Assembly: GCA_964625225.1 (NCBI GenBank)
Contig: CAZVAR010000145.1
Location: 1 to 8,804 of the forward strand
DNA length: 8,804 nt
Direction of reading: 5' to 3'
Origin: CAZVAR01 sp964625225
GTDB lineage: Bacteria > Pseudomonadota > Alphaproteobacteria > JAJUGE01
Shown: in pieces, positions 1-6,369 of the stretch
How positions within the stretch are numbered: position 1 is the stretch's first letter
How the letters are laid out: each line of letters starts with the position of its first letter
Translations under genes and position numbers: made by a program
The notes under the pieces: generated by a model
Databases searched by the model: none
What the model saw: the letters and a program-made list of their open reading frames with translations, nothing else
Told to the model about the DNA's origin: nothing

Positions 1-12
1 CGCTTCGGCTGA
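1..12 (+). CDS. pstB: C-terminal end of phosphate ABC transporter ATPase PstB (partial)
   Basis: The first four codons read Arg-Phe-Gly-stop. PstB proteins typically end in a Gly-Arg-Phe-Gly tail, and pstB normally lies directly upstream of phoU, whose start follows 25 bases later. Only three residues are visible, so the call rests mainly on context (phoU and phoB next in line) and on that short tail. PstB is the cytoplasmic ATPase of the high-affinity phosphate importer PstSCAB. The rest of the gene lies to the left of the window. Confidence 0.5.
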   Translation, partial: RFG

Positions 13-37
13 GGCCGTACACGGCGGGAGACATTCG

Positions 38-790
38 ATGGCCGGTGAACACATCGTCAGATCCTACGACGAGGAACTGAAACGGCTCGACCGGCTCATC
101 GCCGAGATGGGCGGGCGGGCGGAGGCGCAGCTCGCGGCGGCGGTCCAGGCCCTCGTCCGGCGGGACACGCAGACGGCGGCGCAGATCGTGGAACAGGACG
201 CGGCGATCGACGCGCTCGAGACGGACGTGGACGTGCTCGCGGTCCGGCTGCTGGCCCTGCGGCAGCCGATGGCGGGCGACCTTCGCGGCGTCGTCGGCGC
301 GATCCGCATCGCCGGCGACCTGGAGCGCATCGCCGACTATGCGGCAAACCTCGCCAAACGGACCATGGCTCTCGGCCGAATGCCCACGGTCCCGGCGGCG
401 CGAGGCATTCCGCGCATGAGCCGGCCGGTCGAGAGCATGATCAAGGACGTGCTGGACGCCTACGTCAATCGTGACGTCGCCAAGGCCATCGACGTCTGGA
501 AGCGGGACAGCGAGGTCGACGACCTCTACAACAGCCTGTTCCGGGAGCTGCTCACCTACATGATGGAAGATCCGCGGAACATCGGCGCCGGCACCCATCT
601 GATGTTCGCCGCCAAGAACATCGAACGTATCGGCGATCACGTCACCAACATCGCCGAGACGATCCACTTTCTGGTGACGGGCGAGCGATTGACCGAGGCG
701 CGGCCCAAGAGCGACCGCAGCAGCTTCGAAGTCGTGGAACCGCCCCTGAAAACAGCGGGCCGCCGGAGCGAGGGTGAGGATCGTTGGTGA
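38..790 (+). CDS. phoU: Phosphate-signalling protein PhoU
   Basis: A 250-residue protein, close to the usual PhoU length of about 220-245. PhoU is a cytoplasmic regulator that couples the PstSCAB phosphate transporter to the PhoR/PhoB two-component system and keeps the Pho regulon off when phosphate is plentiful. The two tandem helical-bundle repeats are visible through their metal-binding E-x-x-x-D signatures: ERIAD at residues 96-100 and ERIGD at 196-200, each followed by an Asn-rich helix. The start ATG has a GGGAG ribosome site about 7 bases upstream. The last 30 or so residues, after the second bundle, are polar and charged and look like a poorly conserved tail. The stop codon overlaps the phoB start, so the two are probably translationally coupled and part of one pst-phoU-phoB transcript. 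Confidence 0.96.
   Translation: MAGEHIVRSYDEELKRLDRLIAEMGGRAEAQLAAAVQALVRRDTQTAAQIVEQDAAIDALETDVDVLAVRLLALRQPMAGDLRGVVGAIRIAGDLERIADYAANLAKRTMALGRMPTVPAARGIPRMSRPVESMIKDVLDAYVNRDVAKAIDVWKRDSEVDDLYNSLFRELLTYMMEDPRNIGAGTHLMFAAKNIERIGDHVTNIAETIHFLVTGERLTEARPKSDRSSFEVVEPPLKTAGRRSEGEDRW
776..779 (+). promoter_or_regulatory. Ribosome-binding site deciding the phoB start
   Basis: GAGG at this position, within a longer AGGGTGAGGA purine stretch, is 7 bases upstream of the GTG at 787 but only 4 bases upstream of the TTG at 784. The spacing and the stronger initiation codon both favour GTG 787 as the phoB start. The site lies inside the end of phoU. Confidence 0.45.
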
Positions 791-1479
791 AGCCTCTGAT
801 CCTCATCGTCGAGGACGAGCCCGGCCTCGTCGAACTGCTCCGATACAATCTGGAGCGGGCCGGTTTCGAAACCGCCACCGCGCGCGATGGCGAGGAGGCG
901 CTGACGATGCTGGCCGAGCGGGTGCCCGACCTTGTGCTGCTCGACTGGATGCTGCCGATCACCTCTGGTCTCGAGGTCTGCCGGCGGATCCGGCGGCAGG
1001 CGAAGACCCGCAACCTGCCGATCATCATGCTGACCGCCCGCGGCGAGGAAGCCGACCGGATCCGCGGGCTCGACAGCGGAGCCGACGACTATGTGACCAA
1101 GCCGTTCAGCCCGAGCGAGCTGGTGGCCCGCATCCGAGCCGTGATGCGCCGCGCCCGACCCGGCATCGAGGCGGAGCACCTCGAATTCGCCGATCTGCGG
1201 ATGGATCTCGTTGCGCACCGGGTCACTCGCGGCGGGCGCAGGATCCATCTCGGCCCGACCGAGTTTCGGCTGCTGCGGCACTTCATGGAGCATCCGGGCC
1301 GGGTCTTCTCGCGCGAGCAGCTCCTGAACGCGGTCTGGGGCCACGACGTCTATGTCGAGCCGCGCACGGTCGACGTGCACATCCGGCGGCTGCGCCAGGC
1401 GATCAACGCAGGGGACGAGGCCGACCTGATCCGCACCGTCCGCGCCGCCGGCTACGCGCTCGACCGGCCGGAAGCGTGA
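787..1479 (+). CDS. phoB: Phosphate regulon response regulator PhoB (OmpR family)
   Basis: A 230-residue two-domain response regulator. Once phosphorylated by PhoR under phosphate limitation it binds Pho boxes and activates phosphate-scavenging genes. Numbering from the GTG start, the receiver domain (about 3-120) has the acidic pocket E9-D10-E11, phospho-acceptor D53 in the LLDWMLP motif, the switch Thr in MLTAR (T83) and the conserved Lys of TKPFS (K105). A winged-helix DNA-binding domain follows (about 130-226), with the typical GPTEFRLL, SREQLL and RTVDVHIRRLR segments. The GTG start overlaps the phoU stop by 4 bases (GTGA); a TTG one codon upstream is a weaker alternative. The PhoU context and full-length PhoB pattern support PhoB over other OmpR-family regulators. 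No sensor kinase follows; in many alphaproteobacteria phoR precedes pstS, which would lie outside the window. Confidence 0.95.
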   Translation: MKPLILIVEDEPGLVELLRYNLERAGFETATARDGEEALTMLAERVPDLVLLDWMLPITSGLEVCRRIRRQAKTRNLPIIMLTARGEEADRIRGLDSGADDYVTKPFSPSELVARIRAVMRRARPGIEAEHLEFADLRMDLVAHRVTRGGRRIHLGPTEFRLLRHFMEHPGRVFSREQLLNAVWGHDVYVEPRTVDVHIRRLRQAINAGDEADLIRTVRAAGYALDRPEA

Positions 1480-1488
1480 GGCGCGGCG

Positions 1489-2295
1489 CTACAGCCCGAG
1501 CACGTCGCGCATGCCGTAGAGGCCCGGTGCCTGCGTCCGGGCCCACAGCGCCGCCCGGACGGCGCCGCGCGCGAAGATCTGGCGGCTGGTGCAACGGTGG
1601 GTGATCTCCAACCGCTCGGCCTCGCCGGCGAACACGACCGAATGCTCGCCGACCACGTCGCCGCCGCGCAGCGCGGCAAAGCCGATGTCGCCGCGCCGAC
1701 GTGGGCCGGTGTGGCCCTCCCGGCTCCATTGCGCCACCGCGTCGAGCTCCACACCGCGCCCCCGGGCGGCGGCCTTGCCGAGGCCGATCGCCGTGCCCGA
1801 CGGCGCGTCGACCTTGTGGCGATGGTGCATCTCGACGATCTCGATATCGTAGTCGGGGCCGAGCACGGAGGCGACCCGCTCGACCAGGGCCATCGTCAGC
1901 GTGACGACCACGCTCATGTTCGGTGCATAGACGATCGGCGTGCGCGCAGCGGCGTCGCGCAGGCTCGCCTCCTCCGCCGCATTGAGCCCGGTCGTGCCGA
2001 TCACATGGATCTTCCCGTATTGGGCGGCGAGCGCAGCATGGACCGCCGTCGCGGCCGGCGCCGAGAATTCGAGCACCGCATCGGCCTGCTGAAAGAGCGC
2101 CGCGGAATCGTCGCCGACCACCACCCCCAGATGGCCGACGCCGGCAATCTCGCCGGCGTCGCGGCCCAGCGCCGGGCTGCCGGGCTGCTCGAGCGCCGCC
2201 ACCAGCCTCGCCCCCTCGGTCTCGACGATGGTCCGCACCAGCATCTGGCCCATGCGCCCGCCGGCGCCCACCACCCCCATGCGCAGATCCGCCAT
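1489..2295 (-). CDS. dapB: 4-hydroxy-tetrahydrodipicolinate reductase DapB
   Basis: A 268-residue cytoplasmic enzyme of the usual DapB length. It reduces the DapA product to tetrahydrodipicolinate with NAD(P)H on the way to diaminopimelate and lysine. The N-terminal Rossmann fold shows the nucleotide loop GAGGRMG (10-16) and the GTTG turn (100-103). The family signature spans 153-169 and contains the catalytic pair H157-H158, K161 and the substrate loop DAPSGTA (163-169). The C-terminal part has the expected RGDIGFAALRGGDVVGEH block (201-218) and a final FARGAVRAALW helix. One oddity is that the conserved Ser-Val-Gly-Val-Asn loop reads SVVVT here (128-132), so the Gly and Asn are replaced. 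The ATG at 2295 is chosen because the Rossmann strand begins directly after it; the frame stays open far upstream only because of high GC. The gene lies 20 bases behind the TSUP gene and is probably cotranscribed with it. Confidence 0.95.
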   Translation of the reverse strand: MADLRMGVVGAGGRMGQMLVRTIVETEGARLVAALEQPGSPALGRDAGEIAGVGHLGVVVGDDSAALFQQADAVLEFSAPAATAVHAALAAQYGKIHVIGTTGLNAAEEASLRDAAARTPIVYAPNMSVVVTLTMALVERVASVLGPDYDIEIVEMHHRHKVDAPSGTAIGLGKAAARGRGVELDAVAQWSREGHTGPRRRGDIGFAALRGGDVVGEHSVVFAGEAERLEITHRCTSRQIFARGAVRAALWARTQAPGLYGMRDVLGL

Positions 2296-2315
2296 GCCTC
2301 TGCCCTCCGTGCCGC

Positions 2316-3134
2316 TCAGAGCAATCCGTAATACATCCGGGCGGCGGTCAGCGCGAGGAAAAGGGCGAAGGCGCGGCGCAACCCGCGCGGCGAGAGCCGG
2401 TGCGCGATGCGCGCCCCGTAGGGGGCCATCATGGTGCTCAGCGGCGCGATCAGAGCGACGCCCAGCAGATTGACGAAGCCGATGCTGAGCTGCGGCAACG
2501 CCTCCTCGTGCCAGCCGGCGACCGCGAAACCGATGGTGGCGGGGACGGCGATGATGAAGCCGATCGCGGCCGCGGTGCCGACGGCGCGGTGCACCGGATA
2601 GCCGCAGGCGCTCATGAACGGCACGGCGAGCGTGCCGCCGCCGATGCCCATCATCGCCGAGAAGCCGCCGATTAGACCGGCGGACAGTACCTTGCCGAGA
2701 CCGCGCGGAAGTCCGTCGCGCAGCCGGAAATCGGGCGGCGTCGCCACCATGTAGACCGCCACCCCCAGTGCCACCGTGGCGAACACCGCGCTCAGGACCG
2801 CTCCGCGGATGAGGCCGGCGACGGCCGTACCGGCCAAGGTGCCGATCAGGATCCAGAGCCACCAGGACTTCAGCAGGGCGACATCGACCGCACCGCGTCG
2901 ATAGTGCGCGCGCGCCGACACGATCGAAGTCGCGACAACGGTGGTGAGCGAAGTCCCTACCGCGAGATGCATGCGGAGCTCGGTGGGGATACCGATGAAG
3001 GCGAACATCTGGAACAGCACCGGCACGATCACGATGCCGCCGCCGACGCCGAGCAACCCGGCCAGAATGCCGGCGATGACGCCGGTCGCCATGAGGGCCA
3101 GCGCGAGCTGGAGGAGAGTAACGAGATCGGGCAT
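2316..3134 (-). CDS. TSUP (TauE/SafE) family membrane transporter
   Basis: A 272-residue integral inner-membrane protein of normal family length, with about eight hydrophobic segments. TSUP proteins move small organic or inorganic anions, often sulfur compounds such as sulfite, sulfoacetate or thiosulfate. The internal duplication of the family is clear: the first half has LLGVGGGIVIVP (27-38) and HLAVGTS (56-62), and the second half has MMGIGGGTLAVP (161-172) and HRAVGTA (182-188). The substrate cannot be read from the sequence, and no sulfur-metabolism gene is nearby, so the usual 'sulfite exporter' label would be over-specific. The ATG at 3134 has only a weak AGGA close upstream, but the first membrane helix begins soon after it. 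It is followed by dapB with 20 bases between, a likely two-gene unit preceded by a 348-base gap that could hold its promoter. Confidence 0.9.
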   Translation of the reverse strand: MPDLVTLLQLALALMATGVIAGILAGLLGVGGGIVIVPVLFQMFAFIGIPTELRMHLAVGTSLTTVVATSIVSARAHYRRGAVDVALLKSWWLWILIGTLAGTAVAGLIRGAVLSAVFATVALGVAVYMVATPPDFRLRDGLPRGLGKVLSAGLIGGFSAMMGIGGGTLAVPFMSACGYPVHRAVGTAAAIGFIIAVPATIGFAVAGWHEEALPQLSIGFVNLLGVALIAPLSTMMAPYGARIAHRLSPRGLRRAFALFLALTAARMYYGLL

Positions 3135-3276
3135 CGTCCTGCCGTGTGATGCTGGCTATGGCCGCCATCCGAGGCAAAACCGTGCCCGAGCGAAATCGCC
3201 GCGCGTCCGGCAACCGCCACGAGCCCGCTCCAGACCCGGACGGCTCCTCCCTCTCCTTTAGCCGAAGACGGAAGCC

Positions 3277-3292
3277 CCCGGAAGCGTCCGGG
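3277..3292. repeat. Perfect short inverted repeat (hairpin)
   Basis: CCCGGA, a four-base AGCG loop, then TCCGGG: a perfect 6-base-pair stem in the gap upstream of the TSUP gene. There is no T-run on either side, so it is not a classical intrinsic terminator. It could be a structured leader element or chance in GC-rich DNA. Confidence 0.3.
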
Positions 3293-3451
3293 TCCTACCG
3301 GTGAGCTCGTCGGGCTTCGTGCCCGGCGACGGGCGGGATCGGGTCGCGCGCCGCGCGGAGGTCACGCCGCTGCGGCCACCGGGAGGCGTCGCCAAGCCGC
3401 GGCTGCCGCCGGGCCGGATCGGTACGTCCGGACGGCCGCACCGCCGTTCCG

Positions 3452-3470
3452 CCCGGCGAAAACGCGCGGG
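3452..3470 (-). terminator. Possible hairpin terminator downstream of sodC
   Basis: The arms CCCGGCG (3452-3458) and CGCGCGGG (3463-3470) can pair over seven base pairs with one bulged base around an AAAA loop (UUUU in the minus-strand RNA). It lies 12 bases past the sodC stop codon, which is a good position for the end of the fdh-tup-sodC run of genes. No U-tract follows, so it could equally be a 3'-end stabilising hairpin; termination may depend on Rho. Confidence 0.35.
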
Positions 3471-3482
3471 AGACCTGGCCGA

Positions 3483-4028
3483 TCACCCGGCGCGCCGTAT
3501 CACCCCGCAAGCGATGCGGTCGCCGGCCGCCCCGGCCGGGTCGGTGCGATAGTCGTCGGGCTCGGCATGCACGACGATGGCGGCGCCGTCATCGTCGAAG
3601 ATGTCGGGCGGTCCGTCCGTGTCCGCCGCATCGTGCAGAGCGATCCGGTTCGTCAAGAACTCGGCGACCGCGCGGCCGTCGGCGCCGGCATGGATGTTCG
3701 GCAGGTCGCCCGCATGGACCCCGTCGCGATCGAACCCGTGCTTGTGATCGGCCGGCGCGAAATGCCCGCCCGCGGACTCGAATGCCGGCCCTTCGCAGCG
3801 GCCGACCGCATGAATATGGAACCCGTGCCAGCCCGGAGGCAGGCCGGCGAGATCGGCGCGAATCAGCACGCCGTGCGGGAACTGCGTCAGGGTAACCGTG
3901 CCGACGGGTCGGCCCTGCGGATCCGCCAGATCCGCCCGGGCGGTGCCGTCGGCCTGGGCCCATGCCCCGGTCACGGCGAGGGCCGTCGCGCCGATGATGG
4001 CCGCGGCTGCGATCGAGAATCTCGGCAT
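3483..4028 (-). CDS. sodC: Periplasmic Cu,Zn superoxide dismutase SodC
   Basis: A 181-residue precursor of the secreted copper-zinc superoxide dismutase, which converts superoxide to hydrogen peroxide and oxygen in the periplasm. Residues 1-24 form a Sec signal peptide (Arg near the N-terminus, hydrophobic core, likely cleavage after AWA). All metal ligands expected from the bacterial family are present: copper at H71, H73, bridging H89 and H154; zinc at H89, H97, H105 and D108. C78 and C174 fit the structural disulfide, and R171 is the active-site arginine. The ATG at 4028 is preferred over one 57 bases upstream because it has AAGGAG at the right distance, starts the signal peptide, and avoids overlap with the upstream gene. 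It follows tupA by 34 bases on the same strand and is probably cotranscribed, though a functional link to tungstate uptake is not evident. Confidence 0.95.
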   Translation of the reverse strand: MPRFSIAAAAIIGATALAVTGAWAQADGTARADLADPQGRPVGTVTLTQFPHGVLIRADLAGLPPGWHGFHIHAVGRCEGPAFESAGGHFAPADHKHGFDRDGVHAGDLPNIHAGADGRAVAEFLTNRIALHDAADTDGPPDIFDDDGAAIVVHAEPDDYRTDPAGAAGDRIACGVIRRAG

Positions 4029-4034
4029 GTCGGT

Positions 4035-4040
4035 CTCCTT
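4035..4040 (-). promoter_or_regulatory. Strong ribosome-binding site for sodC
   Basis: AAGGAG on the minus strand, separated by 6 bases from the ATG at 4028. It decides the sodC start in favour of the signal-peptide methionine rather than the upstream in-frame ATG at 4085, which would overlap the end of tupA. Confidence 0.7.
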
Positions 4041-4062
4041 ACCGTGCTGTGCCGCCGGCCCC

Positions 4063-4875
4063 TCATGAGCCCGACCGCTGCGCATTGGGGAAGAAAAGCT
4101 GCTCGCCGCCGATCCGGTAGCTCGCGATGGCCTCCTGCCCTTCCGGCGACAGCAGCCAGTCGATGAACGCCTGTCCCGCCTCCGCGTTCACGTGCGGATG
4201 CCACGCAGGGTCGACCAGAATAACCCCGTACTGGTTGAACAGCTTCGGATCGCCCTCGACCAGGAGGCCGAGGCGGCCGCGATTACGGAAGCTGAGCCAT
4301 GTGCCGCGGTCGGTCAGCGCGTAGGCGTCCATCGCCGCCGCGATGTTCAGCGTGGGCCCCATCCCCGAGCCGGTCTCGCGATACCATGTGTCCGCCGGTG
4401 TCGGCGCGAGGCCGGCCGCCTGCCACAGCCGGCGTTCCGCCGCATGGGTGCCGCTATTGTCGCCACGCGAGGCGAACGCGGCCCTGGCCTCGGCGATCCG
4501 GCGCAAGGCCGTCGCGGCGTCGCGCAGGCCGCGGATGTCGGCGGGGTCGTCCTCCGGCCCGACGATCACGAAATCATTGTACATCACCTCGTGCCGAGCG
4601 ACGCCGAACCCGTCCGCCACGAACTTGGTCTCCGCCGCAGGATCGTGCACGAAGACGACGTCGGCATCGCCGCGCCGCGCCGTGGCCAGGGCCTGTCCGG
4701 TGCCCTGCGCGACGACGCGAACCGTGATGCCCGTTCTCGCCGTGAAGGCCGGCAGGATGTGGGCGAACAGGCCGGACTGCTCGGTCGAGGTGGTCGAGGC
4801 GACGGTGATCGTCCGGTCGGCCGCGGCGGCGGGCAGGCCGAACGCGAGGAGGAGGGCAAGAACGACCATTCGCAT
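4063..4875 (-). CDS. tupA: Tungstate ABC transporter, periplasmic binding protein TupA
   Basis: A 270-residue secreted solute-binding protein. Residues 1-19 are a signal peptide ending in AAAA. The mature part opens with the oxyanion-binding motif ASTTSTEQSGLF (26-37), the Ser/Thr-rich site typical of TupA tungstate-binding proteins. It continues with the family blocks VAQGTGQALATARRGDADV (55-73), MYNDFVIVGP (98-107), SRGDNSGTH (136-144) and ETGSGMGPTL (167-176). TupA proteins generally bind tungstate with much higher affinity than molybdate, but selectivity here is inferred from resemblance. The ATG at 4875, 4 bases after the tupC stop, is chosen because it begins the signal peptide; an in-frame ATG at 4950 lies inside tupC and would put a charged extension ahead of it. 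An ATG at 4869 is also possible. It is the last tup gene, whereas tupA is usually first. Confidence 0.93.
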   Translation of the reverse strand: MRMVVLALLLAFGLPAAAADRTITVASTTSTEQSGLFAHILPAFTARTGITVRVVAQGTGQALATARRGDADVVFVHDPAAETKFVADGFGVARHEVMYNDFVIVGPEDDPADIRGLRDAATALRRIAEARAAFASRGDNSGTHAAERRLWQAAGLAPTPADTWYRETGSGMGPTLNIAAAMDAYALTDRGTWLSFRNRGRLGLLVEGDPKLFNQYGVILVDPAWHPHVNAEAGQAFIDWLLSPEGQEAIASYRIGGEQLFFPNAQRSGS

Positions 4876-4879
4876 CGGG

Positions 4880-5632
4880 TCACCACCATAGGAGATCGCC
4901 ACGGAGAAAGGCACGCGCCTCCGGGCTGCGGGGTTCGCGGAAGAAGACATCGGCCGGTGTCTGCTCGAGAAGCCGGCCGCGGTACAGGAACATCACCTCG
5001 TCGGCAAGGCGGCGTGCCTGGCCGAGATCGTGAGTGCTGAGGATCAGCTTGACGCCGGCGGCGTGGAAGGCGGCGATGGCCTCCTCCACCGACCGGGTGG
5101 CGGCCGGATCGAGCGCCGCGGTCGGTTCGTCGAGGAACAGAACTTCGGGTCCGACGGCCCAGGCGCGGGCGAGTGCGAGGCGCTGCTGCTCACCGCCCGA
5201 AAGCACGCGGGCCGGGCGCTGCGCGAGATCGGCAAGGCCGAAGCGGTGCAGCGCGCGCTCGGCCTGGTCGCGCCGATGGCGCCGCGCGACGCCCGCAAGG
5301 GCCAGGGCGTGGGTCACGTTGCCCAGGGCGGAGCGGCGCAGCAGGACCGGGCGCTGGAACACCATCGCCTGCCGCCTGCGGAGCTCCCGGACGGTCTGGC
5401 CGGCGGCGCGGCCCAGCCATCGCACGGCGCCCCCGGTCGGCGTGATCAGGCCGTGGCAGAGCCGCATCAGCAAGCTCTTGCCGGCCCCGTTCGGGCCGAG
5501 AATCACCGTCCGCGCACCGGCGCCGATGGTCGCCGATATGTCGTCGAGCAACACGCGGCCGGCAGCGACGAAGCGGAGATCCTCCAGGACCAGCGGGAGA
5601 ATGCCCGACGCCTCGACCGACGCATCCCTCAT
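4880..5632 (-). CDS. tupC: Tungstate ABC transporter ATPase TupC
   Basis: A 250-residue cytoplasmic ABC ATPase that would energise tungstate import with TupB and TupA. All nucleotide-binding elements are intact: Walker A GPNGAGKS (46-53), Q-loop Q93, signature LSGGEQQ (144-150), Walker B VLFLDEP (164-170) and the switch histidine H201 in STHD. The length and the absence of a long C-terminal regulatory (TOBE) domain fit TupC rather than ModC-type molybdate ATPases. Its ATG overlaps the tupB stop as ATGA, and tupA follows its stop by 4 bases, so the three genes are tightly coupled. Taken alone the protein could serve any small-anion importer; the tungstate call comes from its neighbours TupB and TupA. 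Confidence 0.92.
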   Translation of the reverse strand: MRDASVEASGILPLVLEDLRFVAAGRVLLDDISATIGAGARTVILGPNGAGKSLLMRLCHGLITPTGGAVRWLGRAAGQTVRELRRRQAMVFQRPVLLRRSALGNVTHALALAGVARRHRRDQAERALHRFGLADLAQRPARVLSGGEQQRLALARAWAVGPEVLFLDEPTAALDPAATRSVEEAIAAFHAAGVKLILSTHDLGQARRLADEVMFLYRGRLLEQTPADVFFREPRSPEARAFLRGDLLWW

Positions 5633-6333
5633 CCCGTCCTCCGCCGCGCAGCCTCGCCGACAGCGAAGGCGCCGGCATTGATCGCCGCGACCAGGGCGAT
5701 CAGAACGAAGCCGAGGCCGAGTGCCAGCGCGAGTTCGCCTCGGCTGGTTTCGAGCGCGATGGTGGTCGTCATCGTGCGGGTAAAGCCGGCGATGTTGCCG
5801 CCGACGATCATCACCGCCCCGACTTCGGCGCAGGCACGGCCGAACCCCGCGAGCACGGCGGTGGCGAGACTGAAGCGGCCGTCCCAGAGCAACGTCCCGA
5901 CCGCGCGGACCCGTCCGGCGCCGAGAGACCGGAGCTGCTCAGCGTATTCGGCCCAGAGGTCCTCCACCGTCTGACGCGCCAGGGCGGCGATGATCGGAAG
6001 CACCAGCACGGTCTGGGCGACGATCATCGCCGCCGGTGTGAACAGGATGCCGAGCGGTCCGAGCGGACCCGCCCGGGACAGCAGCAGATAGACGGTCAGA
6101 CCGACGACGACCGGCGGCAGTCCCATAAAGGCATTGAGCAGGACGATGATCGCGGCCCGGCCCGGAAAACGTCCCAACGCCAGCAGCGCGCCGAGCGGCA
6201 GCCCGATCAGCGCGGCGAGCGCGACCGCGGCGAGGCTCACCAATAGCGACAGGCGGACGATCGACCACAGCGCCGTGTCGAAGCCGGCGATCAGAAAGAG
6301 GGCGGCGGCAAAGGCGTCGACAATGTCGGGCAT
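5629..6333 (-). CDS. tupB: Tungstate ABC transporter permease TupB
   Basis: A 234-residue inner-membrane protein with about five to six hydrophobic segments (roughly 22-55, 60-87, 97-119, 155-180 and 200-226), of the usual size for TupB. The EAA-type cytoplasmic coupling loop that docks on the ATPase is around 162-183, with FGRACAEVGAVMIVGGNI readable. The LPPVVVGLTVYLLLSR stretch (72-87) is also typical of tungstate-type permeases. It would form the membrane channel of the TupABC importer. It lies 36 bases behind the patatin gene, with a GGAGG about 11 bases before the ATG, and overlaps tupC by 4 bases. It heads the tup unit, unlike the common A-B-C order. Confidence 0.93.
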   Translation of the reverse strand: MPDIVDAFAAALFLIAGFDTALWSIVRLSLLVSLAAVALAALIGLPLGALLALGRFPGRAAIIVLLNAFMGLPPVVVGLTVYLLLSRAGPLGPLGILFTPAAMIVAQTVLVLPIIAALARQTVEDLWAEYAEQLRSLGAGRVRAVGTLLWDGRFSLATAVLAGFGRACAEVGAVMIVGGNIAGFTRTMTTTIALETSRGELALALGLGFVLIALVAAINAGAFAVGEAARRRTG

Positions 6334-6369
6334 CGTCTTCGTGGCCTCCGGAATCCACGCGACGCCGTC

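Larger units (their letters stand above)
3135..3482. other. Non-coding gap between sodC and the TSUP gene
   Basis: A stretch of 348 bases, the longest in the window without a convincing gene. Short open frames cross it on both strands, but their translations are Arg/Pro/Gly-rich and low in complexity, as expected from random GC-rich DNA, and none resembles a known protein. It contains several GC-rich inverted repeats (3277-3292, 3425-3434 and 3452-3470). It must hold the 3' end of the sodC transcript and probably the promoter for the TSUP-dapB pair. I could not identify a trustworthy -35/-10 pair or a known operator. A purine-rich AAAGGAGAGGGAGGAG stretch on the minus strand (about 3245-3260) resembles a ribosome site, but no believable reading frame follows it. 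Confidence 0.6.

Noticed and set aside
1..37. Pho box or promoter ahead of phoU
   Set aside because: The 25 bases between the presumed pstB stop and phoU contain only a ribosome site, and no CTGTCAT-like direct repeats are visible.
1548..1565. Hairpin GCGCCG/CGGCGC as a phoB terminator
   Set aside because: It lies inside dapB coding sequence, has no T-run, and such stems are frequent by chance at this GC content.
774..1604. Plus-strand open frame overlapping phoB and the dapB end
   Set aside because: An Arg/Ala/Pro-rich frame-shifted reading of phoB with no recognisable motif.
1489..3213. A 574-codon open frame on the minus strand that extends dapB far upstream
   Set aside because: The first 306 codons are an Arg/Gly/Ala-rich out-of-frame reading of the TSUP gene. 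The DapB Rossmann fold starts exactly at the ATG at 2295, so this is not a fusion protein.
3029..3220. Possible 63-codon minus-strand gene preceded by a purine-rich stretch
   Set aside because: The ribosome-like stretch is too far from the GTG, and most of the frame overlaps the TSUP gene out of frame.
3301..3552. Possible small gene in the intergenic gap (83 codons, GTG start)
   Set aside because: Arg/Pro/Gly-rich, no convincing ribosome site, and it runs antisense into the conserved end of sodC.
4192..5040. Long plus-strand open frames antisense to tupA and tupC, with similar ones at 5030-5974 and 6541-7404
   Set aside because: Each mirrors a strongly supported minus-strand gene, has biased composition and no domain pattern.
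4063..6333. Molybdate (ModABC) or phosphate (PstSCAB) transporter
   Set aside because: The binding protein carries the STTSTEQSGL tungstate-type motif and other TupA blocks. There is a single permease, unlike PstC/PstA, and the ATPase lacks the C-terminal regulatory domain common in ModC.
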